Assembly: GCF_030272615.1 (NCBI RefSeq)
Contig: NC_081410.1
Span: 289,975,957-290,039,956, forward strand
DNA length: 64,000 nt
Reading direction: 5' to 3'
Source of the DNA: Cryptomeria japonica
Taxonomy: Eukaryota; Streptophyta; Pinopsida; Cupressales; Cupressaceae
Both the position numbers and the translations under genes were made by a program. The notes under the pieces are model-generated. The model was not told where the DNA came from, did no database searches, and saw only the letters and a list, made by a program, of their open reading frames with translations. Below, in pieces: positions 12,741 to 24,844 of this stretch. Numbering within the stretch: the stretch's first letter is position 1; each line of letters begins with the position of its first letter.

Positions 12741-14278
12741 CTAGCTCTCTGCCTCTCCCTCATCACTAGGTGAAGGAGGTGGTGTCTGTTGACCGACATC
12801 CTATTTGGGTGCCCTAGCTCCATCAAATCGAGCCATATACTAAGAATATAGAACAACTTGCTGTGCTATTGGGACTGCTACACTATAAGCTGTGACATAA
12901 TAGATTGCTCGACTCGTCTAATGTAACACATATCACTGAAGAGCATCATGCTCTACTTTGACCTCTGCAAGCTATCGGTCTCATTCTACAAGCTACATTT
13001 GCACTACTGTCAACTGTGATCGTAAACCTATCAATCTCGATCTCAATGATCATACTATGTTCGGTACTCCTTACTCTCTCCCAACATCTCCCTCTTCACC
13101 TCCCTGCTCATCTATCCACTTCCTATCCTTCCTAGGAGCCACTCTCTCCTCCTCACCTCCAATCTCTTCTTCCCTAGCACCACCAGCCTCCACCCCAATA
13201 GCTCCTAAAGATCCACCCTCCCCTCTCTGTTTCTATCTAGCTCCAGCTGGTACCCTGCTACTACTAGCACCAGGATCACCTCCTCCCTGCCTAGATACAT
13301 CTGCTCTTTGTCCCTAAACCTGCCCTCTTACCTATACCTAACCTGGTAATTGTGCCTGTGTTGGTGCCTCATCCTCAACCTCCTCTTTAAGAGTTGTATG
13401 CTCTCTGGGATCTGTAAATCGAGGAAAAGGATATCTCTAAAACCAATCTTTGTACTCAAGCAATGCTACCACATCTACAACATCCTCTAAGTAATCCCAT
13501 CTCTATGGTTTTAAACCCATGGAATCCTACATGCTCAATGCATATGATCCTTGGTGCCCATCCTCAATCTCTTCTCCTCTCCATATCGGGCATAGGTTGT
13601 GAGCTCCTACGATATACCCTGTGGTCTCCCATAATGCCTCATCACCCTAGATACTTCAAACTGCTCAATGATAGACACCAAACTACCAATGAGAGGTTGA
13701 GTCATGAACATGTCCTTCCTTTGATCTCTCTAATCATCCCACAACTCTAGACCCCTATATGGTCTCCATGCTACAACAATTAGGTAATCCAACTACCTCC
13801 TCCAATAGTCAATCTTGCCCAAATGGGGCTGAGTAACATAACCTGAATAACGACAAACAATAGGCTAGTGCGCCTCTCTAGAATCATCTACTATAGGTCT
13901 ACGTACTGGGATGTTCTCCCATGCCCATATCTGTAGCACTAAAACACCTACTGCCATGCTCTCCCCCTCTGGATACATAATCTCGTGTAGCTTATGATAC
14001 ATATGGGCAAGAAAACATGATCCCCACCCTAATCTCATAGGATGAATCAACAACCTCTCAAGCATTCTAGCCCAACCACAAAGAAAACCCTATTGTCCTC
14101 TATCAGGCATAACAAAACAACTGATCATGCCTACTAAAATGCATCCCAGAGGGTACTACTCACCATATTTACACATCAAATCATCCCAAGTAATGGCATG
14201 CTCAAGAATAGTCTCATCAAGGAATATCCATCTCAATGCTAAAACACCTAGTTGCTAAGTAGAATCGTAATCAACCTT
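12741..14278 (-). pseudogene. Antisense plant-mobile-domain ORF of the Tat element, C-terminal part
   Basis: This ORF reads opposite to gag-pol and is the C-terminal part of the protein that starts at 26431; the Copia insertion at 14284 separates the two. Removing Copia and one GTCTC copy restores a continuous frame (AGD then KVDYDST). Family-like motifs are CILVGMISCFVMPDRGQ, GWARMLERLLIHPMRLGWG, FLAHMYHKLHE and the tail GYVTQPHLGKIDYWRRQL (with stops). The C terminus is Gly/Glu/Arg-rich and ends PSPSDEGEAES before TAG at 12741-12743. One or two frameshifts lie near 13490-13560. The plant mobile domain occurs in host proteins and in several plant transposons. Its role here is unknown. Confidence 0.72.
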
Positions 14279-14283
14279 GTCTC

Positions 14284-15655
14284 TATTGGCATTTGCATGA
14301 AGATTGCATTAATGATATGTTATGTTGTCATTGATGTCAATTAACCAGTAATGATATTATTGATATTGTTGTAATATTGTTACTATAACCGGTAGGAAGA
14401 ATTTTGTGGAGTGAACTGGTAACCATTGTAAACCTTATCTATTGATGTAACCAGTAAACCCTACCTGTTATTTTTTATAAACCCTAATCGATTAAGTTTG
14501 GTGAATTGGTTATATTGGTTTATGATTTGATGATGAGCAATAATGATTATGACAAGTATGATTATTGTATGAAGACAATTCAAAGAGATTTTGGTGAATT
14601 GTTGTAACGGTTTTTGTCTAGGGAATGAGCAAATGTATTACATCTAATGCAAAGTGCGTGATGAGTTACTAAGTTTGATGAAGTGGTGATCAAGGAGTGA
14701 TTAAGGTTTTCTTGATTGATGTGTAGAGATTTATATGTAATCCAATGGTCATACTTGAACTGATTTGTTTGTAATCTCTATGAGAATTAGGTTTTTATTG
14801 TGTTACCAACCTGACTGATTTGTTTATAAGGTTGATGAAGTTGTTTAGTTTAATGAGTTGGCAAAGAGTGAGCACAGATCAGTTGAGTGTGTGGTTGCCG
14901 AACCAGATGATGTCTCTACAGTTTGAGTAAAGGCAGATAGGAACATTAAATGGATCTAATCAAGAAAATGTAGTGTTATTCAGACAGAACACCAAACTCC
15001 TGTTGTTTTCAAACAATCATAGCAAAATTGAAATCCCCTAATCGGGTAAGCTCTAATAAGCTTGGTGTTATTCAAATCCTCTAACAAGGTGATCCATTAG
15101 CTTGGATTTTCAAATCCTCTACTGAGGTTACTCCTTACAGGGTATTGCTTCTAACAAGGCATTTCTAGTCAATCCCTTAACCGGGTGATTCATAACATGA
15201 TCATTTCTTAACAGGACTTTTTGTAAAGCTTTAACAAGCTAGGCTCCTAACAGGGTGAACTCTAGAAGAGTTTAGATAGTTATCTTGTGAGTCTCATCTC
15301 ATCGTGGTTTTTTACCTATTTTGGTTTCCACATCAAAAATATTTGTGTCAAGTGGAGAATATTTTTGTGGTTATGTTTTCATGGTTGATTTACTTAACTA
15401 CTTAACTATTTTGATAAGTCATGATAACTAAAAGCATTGAGAAATGAAGAAGTTATTTACTGTTAATTTGTTGTAACAGTCAACCAGTTTATCCTATGAG
15501 TTTTTATCTTGACAAAGGTATTACATTGTTAGTTCTGAGTTTACTTTGAGAGATTGATATTTGAGATTGGTGAAGTTTGTATCATTTTTTCTATCTACTG
15601 ATTCACCCTCCCTCTTAGTAGTTGACCAGATACTTGTTCTTTCATCATACCATCA
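14284..15655 (+). repeat. 5' LTR of the nested Copia element
   Basis: It starts TATTGGCATTTGC, where the 3' copy has TGTTGGCATTTGC, so the TG end has lost its G by transition. It ends CATCATACCATCA. It matches 22128-22219 plus 24845-26098 throughout. The part 15035-15257 holds an array of small hairpins described separately. Confidence 0.92.
15035..15257 (+). repeat. Array of about ten mini-hairpins with TAAC-like loops (5' LTR)
   Basis: Short imperfect inverted repeats of about 12 nt recur: CCCCTAATCGGG (15035-15046), GCTCTAATAAGC (15050-15061), CCTCTAACAAGG (15078-15089), CCTCTACTGAGG (15116-15127), CTTCTAACAAGG (about 15148), CCCTTAACCGGG (15174-15185) and GCTTTAACAAGC (15238-15249). Stems of 3-4 bp enclose a TAAC/TAAT core. 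Spacing is irregular, so this is not a simple tandem repeat. Confidence 0.6.
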
Positions 15656-15657
15656 AT

Positions 15658-15675
15658 TGGTATCAGAGTATTATA
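15658..15675 (+). other. Primer-binding site, initiator tRNA-Met type
   Basis: TGGTATCAGAGTATTATA starts two bases after the LTR end. The first eleven bases match the complement of the plant initiator tRNA-Met 3' end, the usual primer of Copia elements. The match decays after that. Confidence 0.85.
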
Positions 15676-15725
15676 GGTCCTCTAAGGTCTTAGCCTAACA
15701 ACTTGAGGTAAAGATCTTGTAGATC

Positions 15726-16728
15726 ATGATGAATAAGTAAGGTCCGAAGTTTAATAGAGAGAACTACTTGATATGGAGTGACAATGAAAATTTATATCAA
15801 GAGTTTGGGAAGCCAGTATTGGGAACATGTCGATATTAAGTATGTTGCACCTACAGGGATGTTGACTGATGATCAGAAGAAAGAGGAACAAGAAAATCAT
15901 CAAGCATTGGAGGCTATTATCATTTCTTTGTCTGATGTAGAGTATGTAGATGTTCATGGTCTTGAAACTACATATGAGGTATGGAAAAAACTTGAAGAAA
16001 TTTATAGCGGTGATGAACATGTTAAGATTGCTAAAGAAGAGAGTCAGAGAGGAAAGTTTGATGACATGTAGATGGCTAAAGGTGAGAATATCCATCATTA
16101 TGGTCAAAGGATAAAAGAGATAGTTGGTGAAATTAAGAGTGCAGGAGGTAAAGTAGAAGATTCCATAGTGATTAGTAAGGTACTAAGAACCTTTCTACCA
16201 ATCTATGCTATCCGAGTTGCAGCTATTCAGGAGCTAAAGTCCATTGAAAAAACTAAGCTAACTCTTGACTCCATCATTGGAAATCTTGTTGCTTTTGAAT
16301 TAAATGGTTATGATGGTAGTGTACATAAATCTGAGTCTGCATTTAGATCTTCTATTTCTAACCCATCTATGAGGAAAAGTAGAGATGCCAGTCATAGTTA
16401 TGAATCCAGATCTAGTAGAGAAGCTGACGATGAAGATAGTTTAGTTGAGCTTGAAGTATTGTTGGCTAAGCAGTTGCCTAGAGGTACATGTAAATATAGA
16501 GGCAAATTACCTTTGAAATGTTTTCCATGCAACAAGATTGGACACATTGCTGCTAACTATCCTAATGGTGATAATGAGCACAAACGAGAGAAATTCAAGA
16601 AGTACAAGGGTAAAGGAAAAAGAGATTGTCTTATTGTTGTTGATGGTGGTATCACTGATGAGGAATCTGATGGTGATGCTAATGAAGAAATTGTGTGTGT
16701 AGCTATTAAAGAAGAGATGTTAGACTAG
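15726..16728 (+). pseudogene. gag: Copia gag, decayed
   Basis: The likely start is the ATG at 15726 or 15729, giving MMNK then a stop, GPKFNRENYLIWSD. A two-base loss near 15780 shifts the frame, after which MKIYIKSLGSQYWEHV runs on to 16728. The Copia gag core (YEVWKKLEEIYSGDEHVKIAK..., IHHYGQRIKEIVGEIK) spans the middle. A zinc knuckle follows at about 16519-16563 as CFPCNKIGHIAANY, its last Cys changed to Tyr. A TAG at 16069-16071 interrupts the core. Gag would assemble particles and bind element RNA. Confidence 0.82.
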
Positions 16729-17658
16729 AAGGCTTTAATATCCAAGATAGATAACTCTGACGATTGGATCATTGATATTGGTTGTTCACATCACATGACC
16801 GGTGATCAGAGAAAATTTATTTCTCTAAAGGAATTTGATGGCGGAGTTGTAAGATTTGGTAATGACTCACCCTGCATGGTTAAAGGTAAGGGAACTATTT
16901 CTTTTAATGGAAAGAGTAGCGCAGATGATGTCTACTGGGTTGAAGGTCTAAAGCACAATCTTTTGAGTGTGGCACAACTCAATGACAAAGGATACCCATT
17001 GGAATTTAAAAATGGTATGTGCAAGATATATGACAATAAAGGTGAACTTATTGCAACCAGGAAGTAAACTAAAGGTAACTTGTTTCATCTCAATCCTAAA
17101 GTTAGCAACTATTTAATTGCAAAGATAGATGATAGTTGGCTTTGGCATAGGATATTTTGTTATATAAACTTTGATAACATTGTTAAAGTGAGTAAGTCCA
17201 AGACAGTCAGAGGTCTGCCTTAGTTAGACAAACCGGTTAATGCTCTATGCAAAGAATGTTAGTTGGGAAAGATGACATCCTCAACTTTCAAGAGTAAATC
17301 CTTTTCAGTGAAACATTTGTTAGATTTGCTTCATACAGATCTTTGTGGACCAATAAAAACAAAAAGTATTCAAGGTGACAGATATTTTATGATCTTCACT
17401 GATGATTTCTCAAGGATGATGTGGGTCACATTCTTGAAAGATAATACTGAAGATTTTGGTAAGTTCAAGGCATTCAAGGCCTTAGCTGAGAAGGAGAGTG
17501 GTAAGAAGATAAAGTGTCCGAGGACAAATCAGGGCGATGAGTTTACTTCTGAGGAATTCACTAGGTATTTTGAAGAAAATGGTATCAAATGGTAGCTTTC
17601 TGCACCAAGGACACCTCAACAGAATGGTATCACAAAGAGAAACAAATGGTTAGTTGTT
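16729..17658 (+). pseudogene. pol: Copia protease and N-terminal integrase, decayed
   Basis: Protease shows DWIIDIGCSHHMTGD, where the catalytic triplet DSG has become DIG. The segment GVVRFGNDSPCMVKGKGTI and WVEGLKHNLLSVAQL are typical of Copia protease. Integrase follows with a damaged zinc-binding part (NALCKEC near 17236), first catalytic Asp in LLHTDLCGP, and PRTNQGDEF where the second catalytic Asp is Asn. APRTPQQNGITKRN carries Lys where the third catalytic residue Glu is expected. All three integrase catalytic checkpoints are in this one frame, two of them lost. The frame stops being Copia at about 17658, where a foreign insert begins. Confidence 0.85.
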
Positions 17659-19625
17659 TTGATTAAGTAAAAGAAGGTATTTGAAAGGTACCCAAACCTT
17701 GTACAAGCTAGGAGAACATAACTACTAGATAAAGTGCTTGATCACGTCAAAAAGACAAAATGATCCTACTGATAGGAATCAGCTAACATATCATAACATA
17801 AAAACTCGTAGCAGATAGAAAAAGGAAAGCATAGAGACAACAAAAATACAAAACCTAGGACACCAACAAAGACCTAAATACTATTCATAATTTCTTTAGC
17901 ATGAACAACCATTTGTTTCATGTTGCTTGCTGAAGTCTTCAGTTCCTCCAGCTCATGACCTTTGATGTTGCCCTTGATCTTTGTGTTAGCTCTGGTCCTC
18001 CTTTCGTGACCCTTCTTGTCTAGTTTCTCTTTATCACCATCCTTCTCAGCATTGCTTTCAAACCTATTTATGAGGATGTTCATGTTATCCATAGATGATT
18101 TGAGGATTTGGAAATTTTGGTCTGCGATCTTCTTAACGTTGAGTTCCAACCTATCAATGCTGTTGCCAAAGTCAATTCATTTTATTTTCCATTTCCTTTC
18201 TATCTCCCATCTCATTGACCTTTTTTTCTATTGCTGTGATTTTTCCAACCATACATTCAATATCTTCCGCATTATGCAGAACGGCAACCAATTCTTTAAC
18301 ATGTTCAGCAAGGGGCTTGTCACCAATCGTAACTCTTGCAATAGCCTGTGTATCAGTTTTCAAACTGTTGATATCCTTCACCATGGTAGTAATGGTCTCA
18401 TAGAAAGCTTTAACAGTATCATTGTCATTTTTATCCCCTTTATCCTCCTTTTGCAGACCTGTAGTATTTACAACCTCGATATTGCCCATCACTGAGTTAC
18501 CCTCCCCTTCTTTATCCTAACCCTCAACCTTCTTGTTTTCCTCAGCCTCCTCCTCAGAGTCAACTAGAATGTGGTTGATATCTGGGTTGTTGCCATTTTT
18601 AGTGATCTTCTTCTGAGTCTGCTTTCCAATAGCTTTCCCTTTCTTTTTTTTAACAATTTTTTTCTCAAAAGATTCAGTTTCAAAATCCAAGATTTCTAAA
18701 TCCACAATAATTCTTCTCTTCTTGGCCCTATTCCTCCCTTTTTTGCTAGTATCTTTCAATTCTCCCTCACTCTCTGATTCAAAGTTAAATCCACTAGCTT
18801 CACTCTCCATTGTTTCATCTCTTGCTTTTTTACCCTTAATAGAATTTTCAATACACTTCCCCTTAAGCATTTTATAAACCATGACCATAAGCCCCTAATG
18901 GAGGGCATGGTCACCTTTGGGGTCCTTCTAAACCTCCTTTATAGTATGATCCATTGAGCATGATAGATAATAGGGTAGGCTCACCTTTTCCCCATGATGG
19001 AAATGGTTGAGCAGAACAAAGTGATGCTTGTAGGCTCTGGTAAACCTACCATCTAAGGTAATGTAAGCTATAGAGGCAAATAAAACAAACCTCCATGGCC
19101 TGCCAATTCTCTTCGGAGCATGATAGGAGTTATCAATTTTGATCATCTTTCTCCTCTCTTCATCTGTAATAGGAAACTTATCTGTTGATTTATCTAAAAT
19201 GCCACGGTCCCTATAAAATTTCATTTCCTCAGTAGTCATCCCAGTACCTTCGGCAATGACCTCTTCATCAACATTCATCATCTGGGAACCGATAAGGATT
19301 TTACCATTTTTCCAGTTCTTGATAAAATAACTAAAGATTGTGGGGTCTTTCCCACTTAACCACTCCATGAAAACATTCATCCCTCCTTGTTGAAGGATAT
19401 CCTAGACTTCTATATTCTTTTTCCAGTCAGAATAGGAAGTGGGTTCAAATCTTTTCTTGTTACCTCCCATATTTCTAGCACCTCCCTTGCAATTCCTTCT
19501 CTTAGTTTGATAACCTCTCCTCTGGTTTCTGTGGGTACTTTGTAAGAACGCTTAGAATCCATGCCAGATGATAATGATAAGACACCTATATAAATGCTCA
19601 TTAACTTTGATAAAACCCTGCATCA
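17659..19625 (-). mobile_element. Inserted segment inside Copia integrase carrying an antisense ORF
   Basis: Copia integrase is interrupted between KRNKWLVV and VEATRMML. About 19 bases of the same integrase segment are present on both sides (17640-17658 AAACAAATGGTTAGTTGTT and 19626-19644 AAAAAGACGGTCAGATGTT), although they now differ at several positions. The insert holds a single intron-free minus-strand gene with short flanks and no LTRs. I see no poly(A) or terminal inverted repeat. A long target duplication would suit LINE-type retroposition; template switching is the alternative. Confidence 0.55.
17874..19562 (-). pseudogene. ORF3-like retroelement accessory protein, captured antisense in Copia
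   Basis: The start is the ATG at 19562 (MDSKRSYKVPTETRGEV). A frameshift near 19412 leads into a long frame (19380-18172) with TAG stops at 18928, about 18895 and 18517. The N-terminal domain contains FIKNWKNGKILIGSQMMNVD, PWRFVLFASIAYITLDGRF and VLLNHFHHGEKVSLPYYL. These align with the Athila-like ORF3 at 32022-34591 (PWKMIVLWLIKLSTYEGQY at the same place). A Lys-rich acidic linker (KKGRNRAKKRRIIVD, KKIVKKKKGKAIGKQ) and a C-terminal coiled coil follow. The last part (18149-17874) is in another frame. The molecular role is unknown. It is neither gag nor pol. Confidence 0.6.
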
Positions 19626-20180
19626 AAAAAGACGGTCAGATGTTGAAGCTACTAGGATGATGTTGATACAAGGAGGTGTAGCGAAAACATTTTGGAGAGA
19701 ATCTATTAGCACAATTGCCTATACTATGAACCATATTATCCTAAAGAGAGGTAAGGACAAGAATCCTTATGAATATCGGTATAGTAGATCACCTAATGTT
19801 AGTTATTTCAAAATATTTGGAAGCAAATGTTTTATTAAGAGAGGTGATTATATTAGCAAATTTGAGGCTAAAAGTGATGATGGTATATTTCTTGGCTATT
19901 CTACCAGGAGTAAGGCCTACAAGTGTTTTAACAACTAGACACAGAGAATTGTTGAGAGTGCTGATGTTTGAGTGGATGAAAATCCTAAAGTCTCAGAGGA
20001 AACCAATTTAGAGAAAAAGGATGAAGATCCTTGCATTTTGTTTTTGGAACCAAAAACTGTGAAATCTAAAACCGGCAAAGCAAATATTGATGTACCAGTT
20101 CAACTGGAATAGATAAATTTAGAAGAAGATGATGATAATAAAGAAGTTGAACCTGAATATAATGATCATGTTATTCCAAT
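19626..20180 (+). pseudogene. pol: Copia integrase C-terminal part and linker, decayed
   Basis: The Copia frame resumes here with VEATRMMLIQGGVAKTFWRE, then NPYEYRYSRSPNVSYFKIFG, FLGYSTRSKAYKCFNN and the GKQ-type linker toward RT. These are the conserved blocks that follow the integrase catalytic core in Copia elements. TAG (19936) and TGA (about 19969) stops are present. The segment continues directly to the RT below. Confidence 0.82.
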
Positions 20181-20184
20181 ATAT

Positions 20185-21796
20185 GTGAGACTAAATCACA
20201 ATTCTGAACATATTATTTGGGATAAGGATGTTGGATTACTAACCAGAAGAAGAATCAGAGAGAATTCTTGCATGATCTCCACTATTGAACCAAGAACTGC
20301 TAAGGAAGTGTTTGGTGATGATCATTGGGTTAAAGCTATGGAGGGGGAATTAGATCAAATTGAGAAAAACAACACATGGACCCTAGTACCCCGACTAGTA
20401 AATAAAAATGTGATAGGTACTAAATGGGTATTCAGGAACAAGTTGAATGAAGATGGTGTTGCAATTTGCAACAAAGCTAGGTTGGTTTGCAAATGTTATG
20501 CATAAGAAGAAGGAGAATACTATGGTGAGACTTTTGCACCAATGGCAAGACTAGAAGGTTTCAGAACTTTACTTGCATTTGTAGTACACAAGAAATTCAA
20601 GGTATATCAGATGGATGTTAAATCAGCATTTTTAATGGGATACTAGAAGAAGAAGTATACATTGAGTAGCTAGGTGATTATGCTCTGACTAATAAGAAAG
20701 ACATGGTATGTAGATTGCATAAAGCTTTATATGGATTAAAGAAGGCACCAAGAGCATGTATGAAAGGTTTCATACACATCTGATGAAGATAGGCTTTCTG
20801 AGAACCAGTGATGATAGTAACATATATCTCAAATCTGAAGGAGATAAAATACTAGTCAGTGAAGTATTTGTTGATGATATCATATTTGGAGGTAATGATG
20901 ACATGAGAAACAGTTTTGCAGATGAAATGAAAAATGAGTTTGAAATGTCTTTAGTGGGAGAAATAAAAATTTTCATAGGCTTGCAAATATAGCAAATGAA
21001 GAATGGTATTTTCATCACACAGTCTAAGAATGTGAAAGAGGTCTTGAAGACATTTGGCATGAGTGACTGTAAACCAGTTGGGACACCTATGGTTACAAGT
21101 TGTAAGTTGTCTAAGGAAGATGAGTCCAAATCTGTTGATGAGAAGGAATACAGGTCAATGATTGGTAAATTGCACTATGTTGTTCACATCAAACTAGACA
21201 TAGCTCATGCAGTTGGCATAGTTGCTAGATTCCAGAAGAATCCTAAGGAAACACATCTGATATCAACCAAAAGAATTTTTAGATATCTAAAAGGTATCCA
21301 TATGGAGGAAATTTTGACTTGAAGGTGTACACATGCAGATTGGGAAGGAAATGTTGATGACCACAAAAGCATAACCGATGGAGCATGTTTTCTTGGAGGA
21401 AGACTTGTTTCATGGAGTAGTAAGAAGCAGAGTTGTACTTCACAATCTACTATTGAAGCTGAGTATGTTGCAGCTTACATGAATTGTACATAGGCTATAT
21501 GGATGAGGCACATTTTGGAAGGTTTTAAGATGAAGATTTTAGAACCTATAAATATTTTATGTGATAATACAAGTGCCATAAATATTTCCAAGAACCCTAT
21601 TTCGCATACACGAACCAAGCATATTGAATTGAAGTATCATTTCTTAAGGGAAAAAATACAGAGTAAAGATGTGACCTTAGAGCATATTTCTACCAAGGAA
21701 CAACTTGTAGATATTTTTACTAAACCTTTGTCTAAGACTATTTTTGAGTATCTTAGAAGTCAGTTAGGGGTTGTCCCTCTTGATGAAGTTAGTTAA
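20185..21796 (+). pseudogene. pol: Copia reverse transcriptase and RNase H, decayed
   Basis: RT shows HWVKAMEGELDQIEKNNTW, NVIGTKWVFRNKLNEDG, VYQMDVKSAFL and the catalytic FVDDIIFGG (about 20869-20895). One-base losses near 20634 (SAFLNG) and 20755 (PRAWYE) change frame twice, after which one frame runs to 21796. RNase H shows TIEAEYVAA, the helix AIWMRHILEGF, DNTSAINISKNPISHTRTKH and the end LVDIFTKPLSK. Single stops occur, for example TAG at about 21492. Product would copy element RNA and degrade it. RT and RNase H after integrase confirms Copia order. Confidence 0.9.
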
Positions 21797-22127
21797 GTAT
21801 GATGTAGATTACATCGGTCCCGAAGCTACTTGCAAAATTTTATAGATGGATTGGTGTAGAAGTGGATTTATTCCACAGGGGGAGCATCAAGCTACAGATT
21901 GTTGATGATGCATAGTGAAATTTGACATTACATGTTTTACTTTCAATTTGGCATTGTTGTCAAAAGGGGAGAGGAATTATGTGAGTATGGGAAGGAGAAC
22001 CAACAACACCTAAAGACATGGAGAGCATGGTGCATAGTAGGTAATGTAAACCAACATCCCTATTCACAATCACGTAGCAATCAATGGTATTGATATTTGT
22101 ATTGCCATCAATGCCAAAGGGGGAGAT
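21797..22127 (+). other. Copia 3' untranslated region and polypurine tract
   Basis: No gene is present. The tract AAAGGGGGAGAT (22116-22127) abuts the 3' LTR start TGTTGG. The bases before it (CCATCAATGCCAAAGGGGG) are nearly identical to those of the minus-strand pol-less element at 36246-36270. Confidence 0.85.
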
Positions 22128-22219
22128 TGTTGGCATTTGCATGAAGATTGCATTAATGATATGTTACATTTTCATTGACGTCAATTAACCAGTAATGATA
22201 TTATTGATATTGTTGTAAT
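22128..22219 (+). repeat. 3' LTR of the Copia element, first piece
   Basis: TGTTGGCATTTGCATGAAG opens the 3' LTR and matches 14284 onward. It breaks off after GTAAT at 22215-22219, where a 2.6 kb block is inserted. Confidence 0.9.
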
Positions 22220-24844
22220 TGTTACCAAAATTTTGCACAATGCCAAATTTGGTGCCCTAATGAAGCCTTGCATTCATTTTGAAAAGGTCCAAATCATGAA
22301 CCAGGAAGAAGTGCACTATTTTTTTCTAATTTGTTTGCTTCATGTGTAGATACGGGAACGTAAGACAACATGTGGGTTAAAATGTGGCTCCCATGAGGGT
22401 TGAGCTCAACATGCTATAGATCATAGAAACATTTATCCTCCATTGCAGATGAAATGGCGTGTCTATTAAAACCTTAAGGCCAAAAGAAACTCAAAGAAAA
22501 ATGCAAGTGGCCTATGTAAATTTTTACTTGGGCACCAAAGAGGGTCTTAGAAAGGCTTTAGAGTTTCCAAGTGATTTCAGTCACCAGGCAGGAAGACCTT
22601 TTATCCCACATTGGTCATGCGGAGGGATTTTATCACATTTAAATATAAGGCCACATATAACTATAGTGTCAAATCTTATGGGCTTTTTGCAAGAAGAGGC
22701 AGGTTGTGGCCTAGTGGACCCCATGCATGCACATCTCAAGGCATCCTAATTTTTTGACCGACTCGCAGGAAGAGACTAAATAGCGAGCAAGTTGAAGAAA
22801 GATCAATGGTGATTGCAAAGATCTAATGACTGTCACTATGTTACAAGGAAAAGATGCACACCAGATTATCACCACAACTTGGTGACTCATGAAGTGGCAG
22901 AACAAGGAGTAAAGATCGACCATCAGATCAAGAGAGATCGAATGACAGAGTGACATTCTGAGGCTATCTATGATTGTCACTATATCATGGTTGTGAAGTG
23001 CCCGAAACAAATACCCTCATGATAGGTGGTAGTCCAGGTGGTCATCTAGGTGGGCTCAGAGAAAATAAGGATGCACCACATGGTAGAGAGAAGACAAAGA
23101 ACCATGAGTAGAACAAGAGTAAAGATCGAGTGATTGATCACATCCAATGATCGGTTGGACAGATCTAACAGTGGTTGCTAAGCCGCAAGGAAAATTTTCT
23201 CACCCAGGTTATCACCACGACTTGGCGACAAGGTGGGTCCAGGTCCAGATGGAAGACAAAGTGGACCCGCGAGAAAATTTAGAGGCTGAAACGTGGCAAA
23301 AGTCTATAGATGAGCAGATGTCTAAGTCAACCTTGAACTTGAACTAGTTCAAAATGGTTCAATGGTTAAAAGTTCAGTGGTTCACCGGTTCAAAATGGTT
23401 CAAGGATTCAAAATGGTTTAATAGTTCAAACTTCATTAGCATCACTCATTCCCATGGGCCTACGAAGATAAAAGCAAACAAGCAGACTAAAAGGAAACCA
23501 AGTTCCTGATAGATCAATGGCCATCGCTATACCGCAAGATAAAAATGCTCGATGGATAATCATAGTGACTTGGTGACAAATGATGGGGCCCACTCAGAAG
23601 TAAATGAAAAAAGTTAAATGCAAGTAGCCATGGTTAATGCAAGCGATCTAGTGGTTGGCAATAATATTAAATTGCATGGTGGACTCAGAATTGGTTGTTT
23701 TAACGGTGAAAAGCCCGCCAAGCAAAGAGATGATTTCTGCATGAAAGATTAATGCAAATGCAATTGATTATCTGAATATGCAAGTGTTACATACCGTTGG
23801 AAAGCTCACAAAATAGGGAGATCATTTCCACAACCATTTTTAACAGAAGTTTTCAACACGGGGAGCAGTTGCCAAGGGATGTATAAGATTTTCTTAGTGG
23901 GATTTCTTTTTAATATAGTCATAGTTTAGTTCATCATACAAATTTCACATGGGGATAGCTATTTTTCACATTCAGATATGCAGATTTTTTAAACAAGAGG
24001 ATCAGTGGTAGTCCTTTTGAGTAGAAAAGATTATTCTTTTACAGATTATGCATGAGTTTTTATGCCATTTTTAGGACAGTTTCGCCCAAGGATTTTCTCA
24101 TGCAGTGTTTTTAGGGTTTTGAAGGGATTCGTCATGATTTCTATATATTTCTTCTCTCCTTTTTTCCCTCTAGTTCTTTCTTTTTTGCATACACATTTTT
24201 GCAAAAAGGCATTGTATCTCAACACTTTTTTTCAGTTTTCAGCATTGTAATAGAGATTATTTTTAGTTTGCAATAGAGAGTTTTAGTTTCCTTGTTAATT
24301 ATTTCTTATTTTTCCATCGTCAGATGAATGATTTGACAAAGTTATTATGATTTGATTTTGAATCCTTTTTTTGTCTCATTTATGCTTCGCAGAGATAGGA
24401 AGATTTCATAGTAAATTCAGGTTGTGAGTTGTGCTCATTTGGTTTCTAATTCTTTGCATGTTGTGAAAATTCACTTTTCATATATGCAAAATTTAGATAA
24501 CTTCAAGCCTTCACATGAAATGTTTATGAATTTCATGATCTTATTTGATTCGTGAGATAATTTTTGGGTCTTGTTGCAGCTAGTTATAGTTTTAGGACAA
24601 CAAGTAGAACTGCATCATTTTGGTGTATCACCTCCATTAGGATAGGTTTTTTATTACATGCAAGACTTTTTACCCTTTTCCCACAAGAAGTTATTGTAGG
24701 AGATCCATCAAAATAGGAAGCCAACCTGATCTCTAGATATTCACCTTCACTTTGAGCAACCCACAGGCTCGAAGGTGTTTCCATGTTTCACAGGATTGCT
24801 TATTTTTGAACTTAGCATCATGGATGCAATCCTCAGTGACAACA
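22220..24844. mobile_element. 2.6 kb TG...CA block in the Copia 3' LTR, probable solo LTR
   Basis: The block starts TGTTACCAAAATTTTGCAC and ends CTCAGTGACAACA, flanked by GTAAT on both sides (22215-22219 and 24845-24849). TG/CA ends and a 5-base duplication are typical of LTR elements. No gag or pol motif and no obvious internal LTR pair is seen, so a solo LTR is the simplest reading. It contains loosely repeated units (near 22850, 23190 and 23550) sharing ATCACCACGACTTGGTGACA-like sequence, and a GGTTCAAAATGG run at 23345-23425. The family is not identified. Confidence 0.65.

Noticed and set aside
12958-13317. Plus-strand Ser/Pro-rich open frame
   Set aside because: It is the reverse strand of the Gly/Glu/Arg-rich C terminus of the antisense plant-mobile-domain ORF, which has family motifs.
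15658-15675. tRNA gene
   Set aside because: TGGTATCAGAG directly after an LTR is a primer-binding site; no cloverleaf surrounds it. The same applies at 41374-41391, 57597 and 62596.
24062-24250. Phe-rich short open frame in the 2.6 kb block
   Set aside because: T-rich sequence translated; no family resemblance and no start context.
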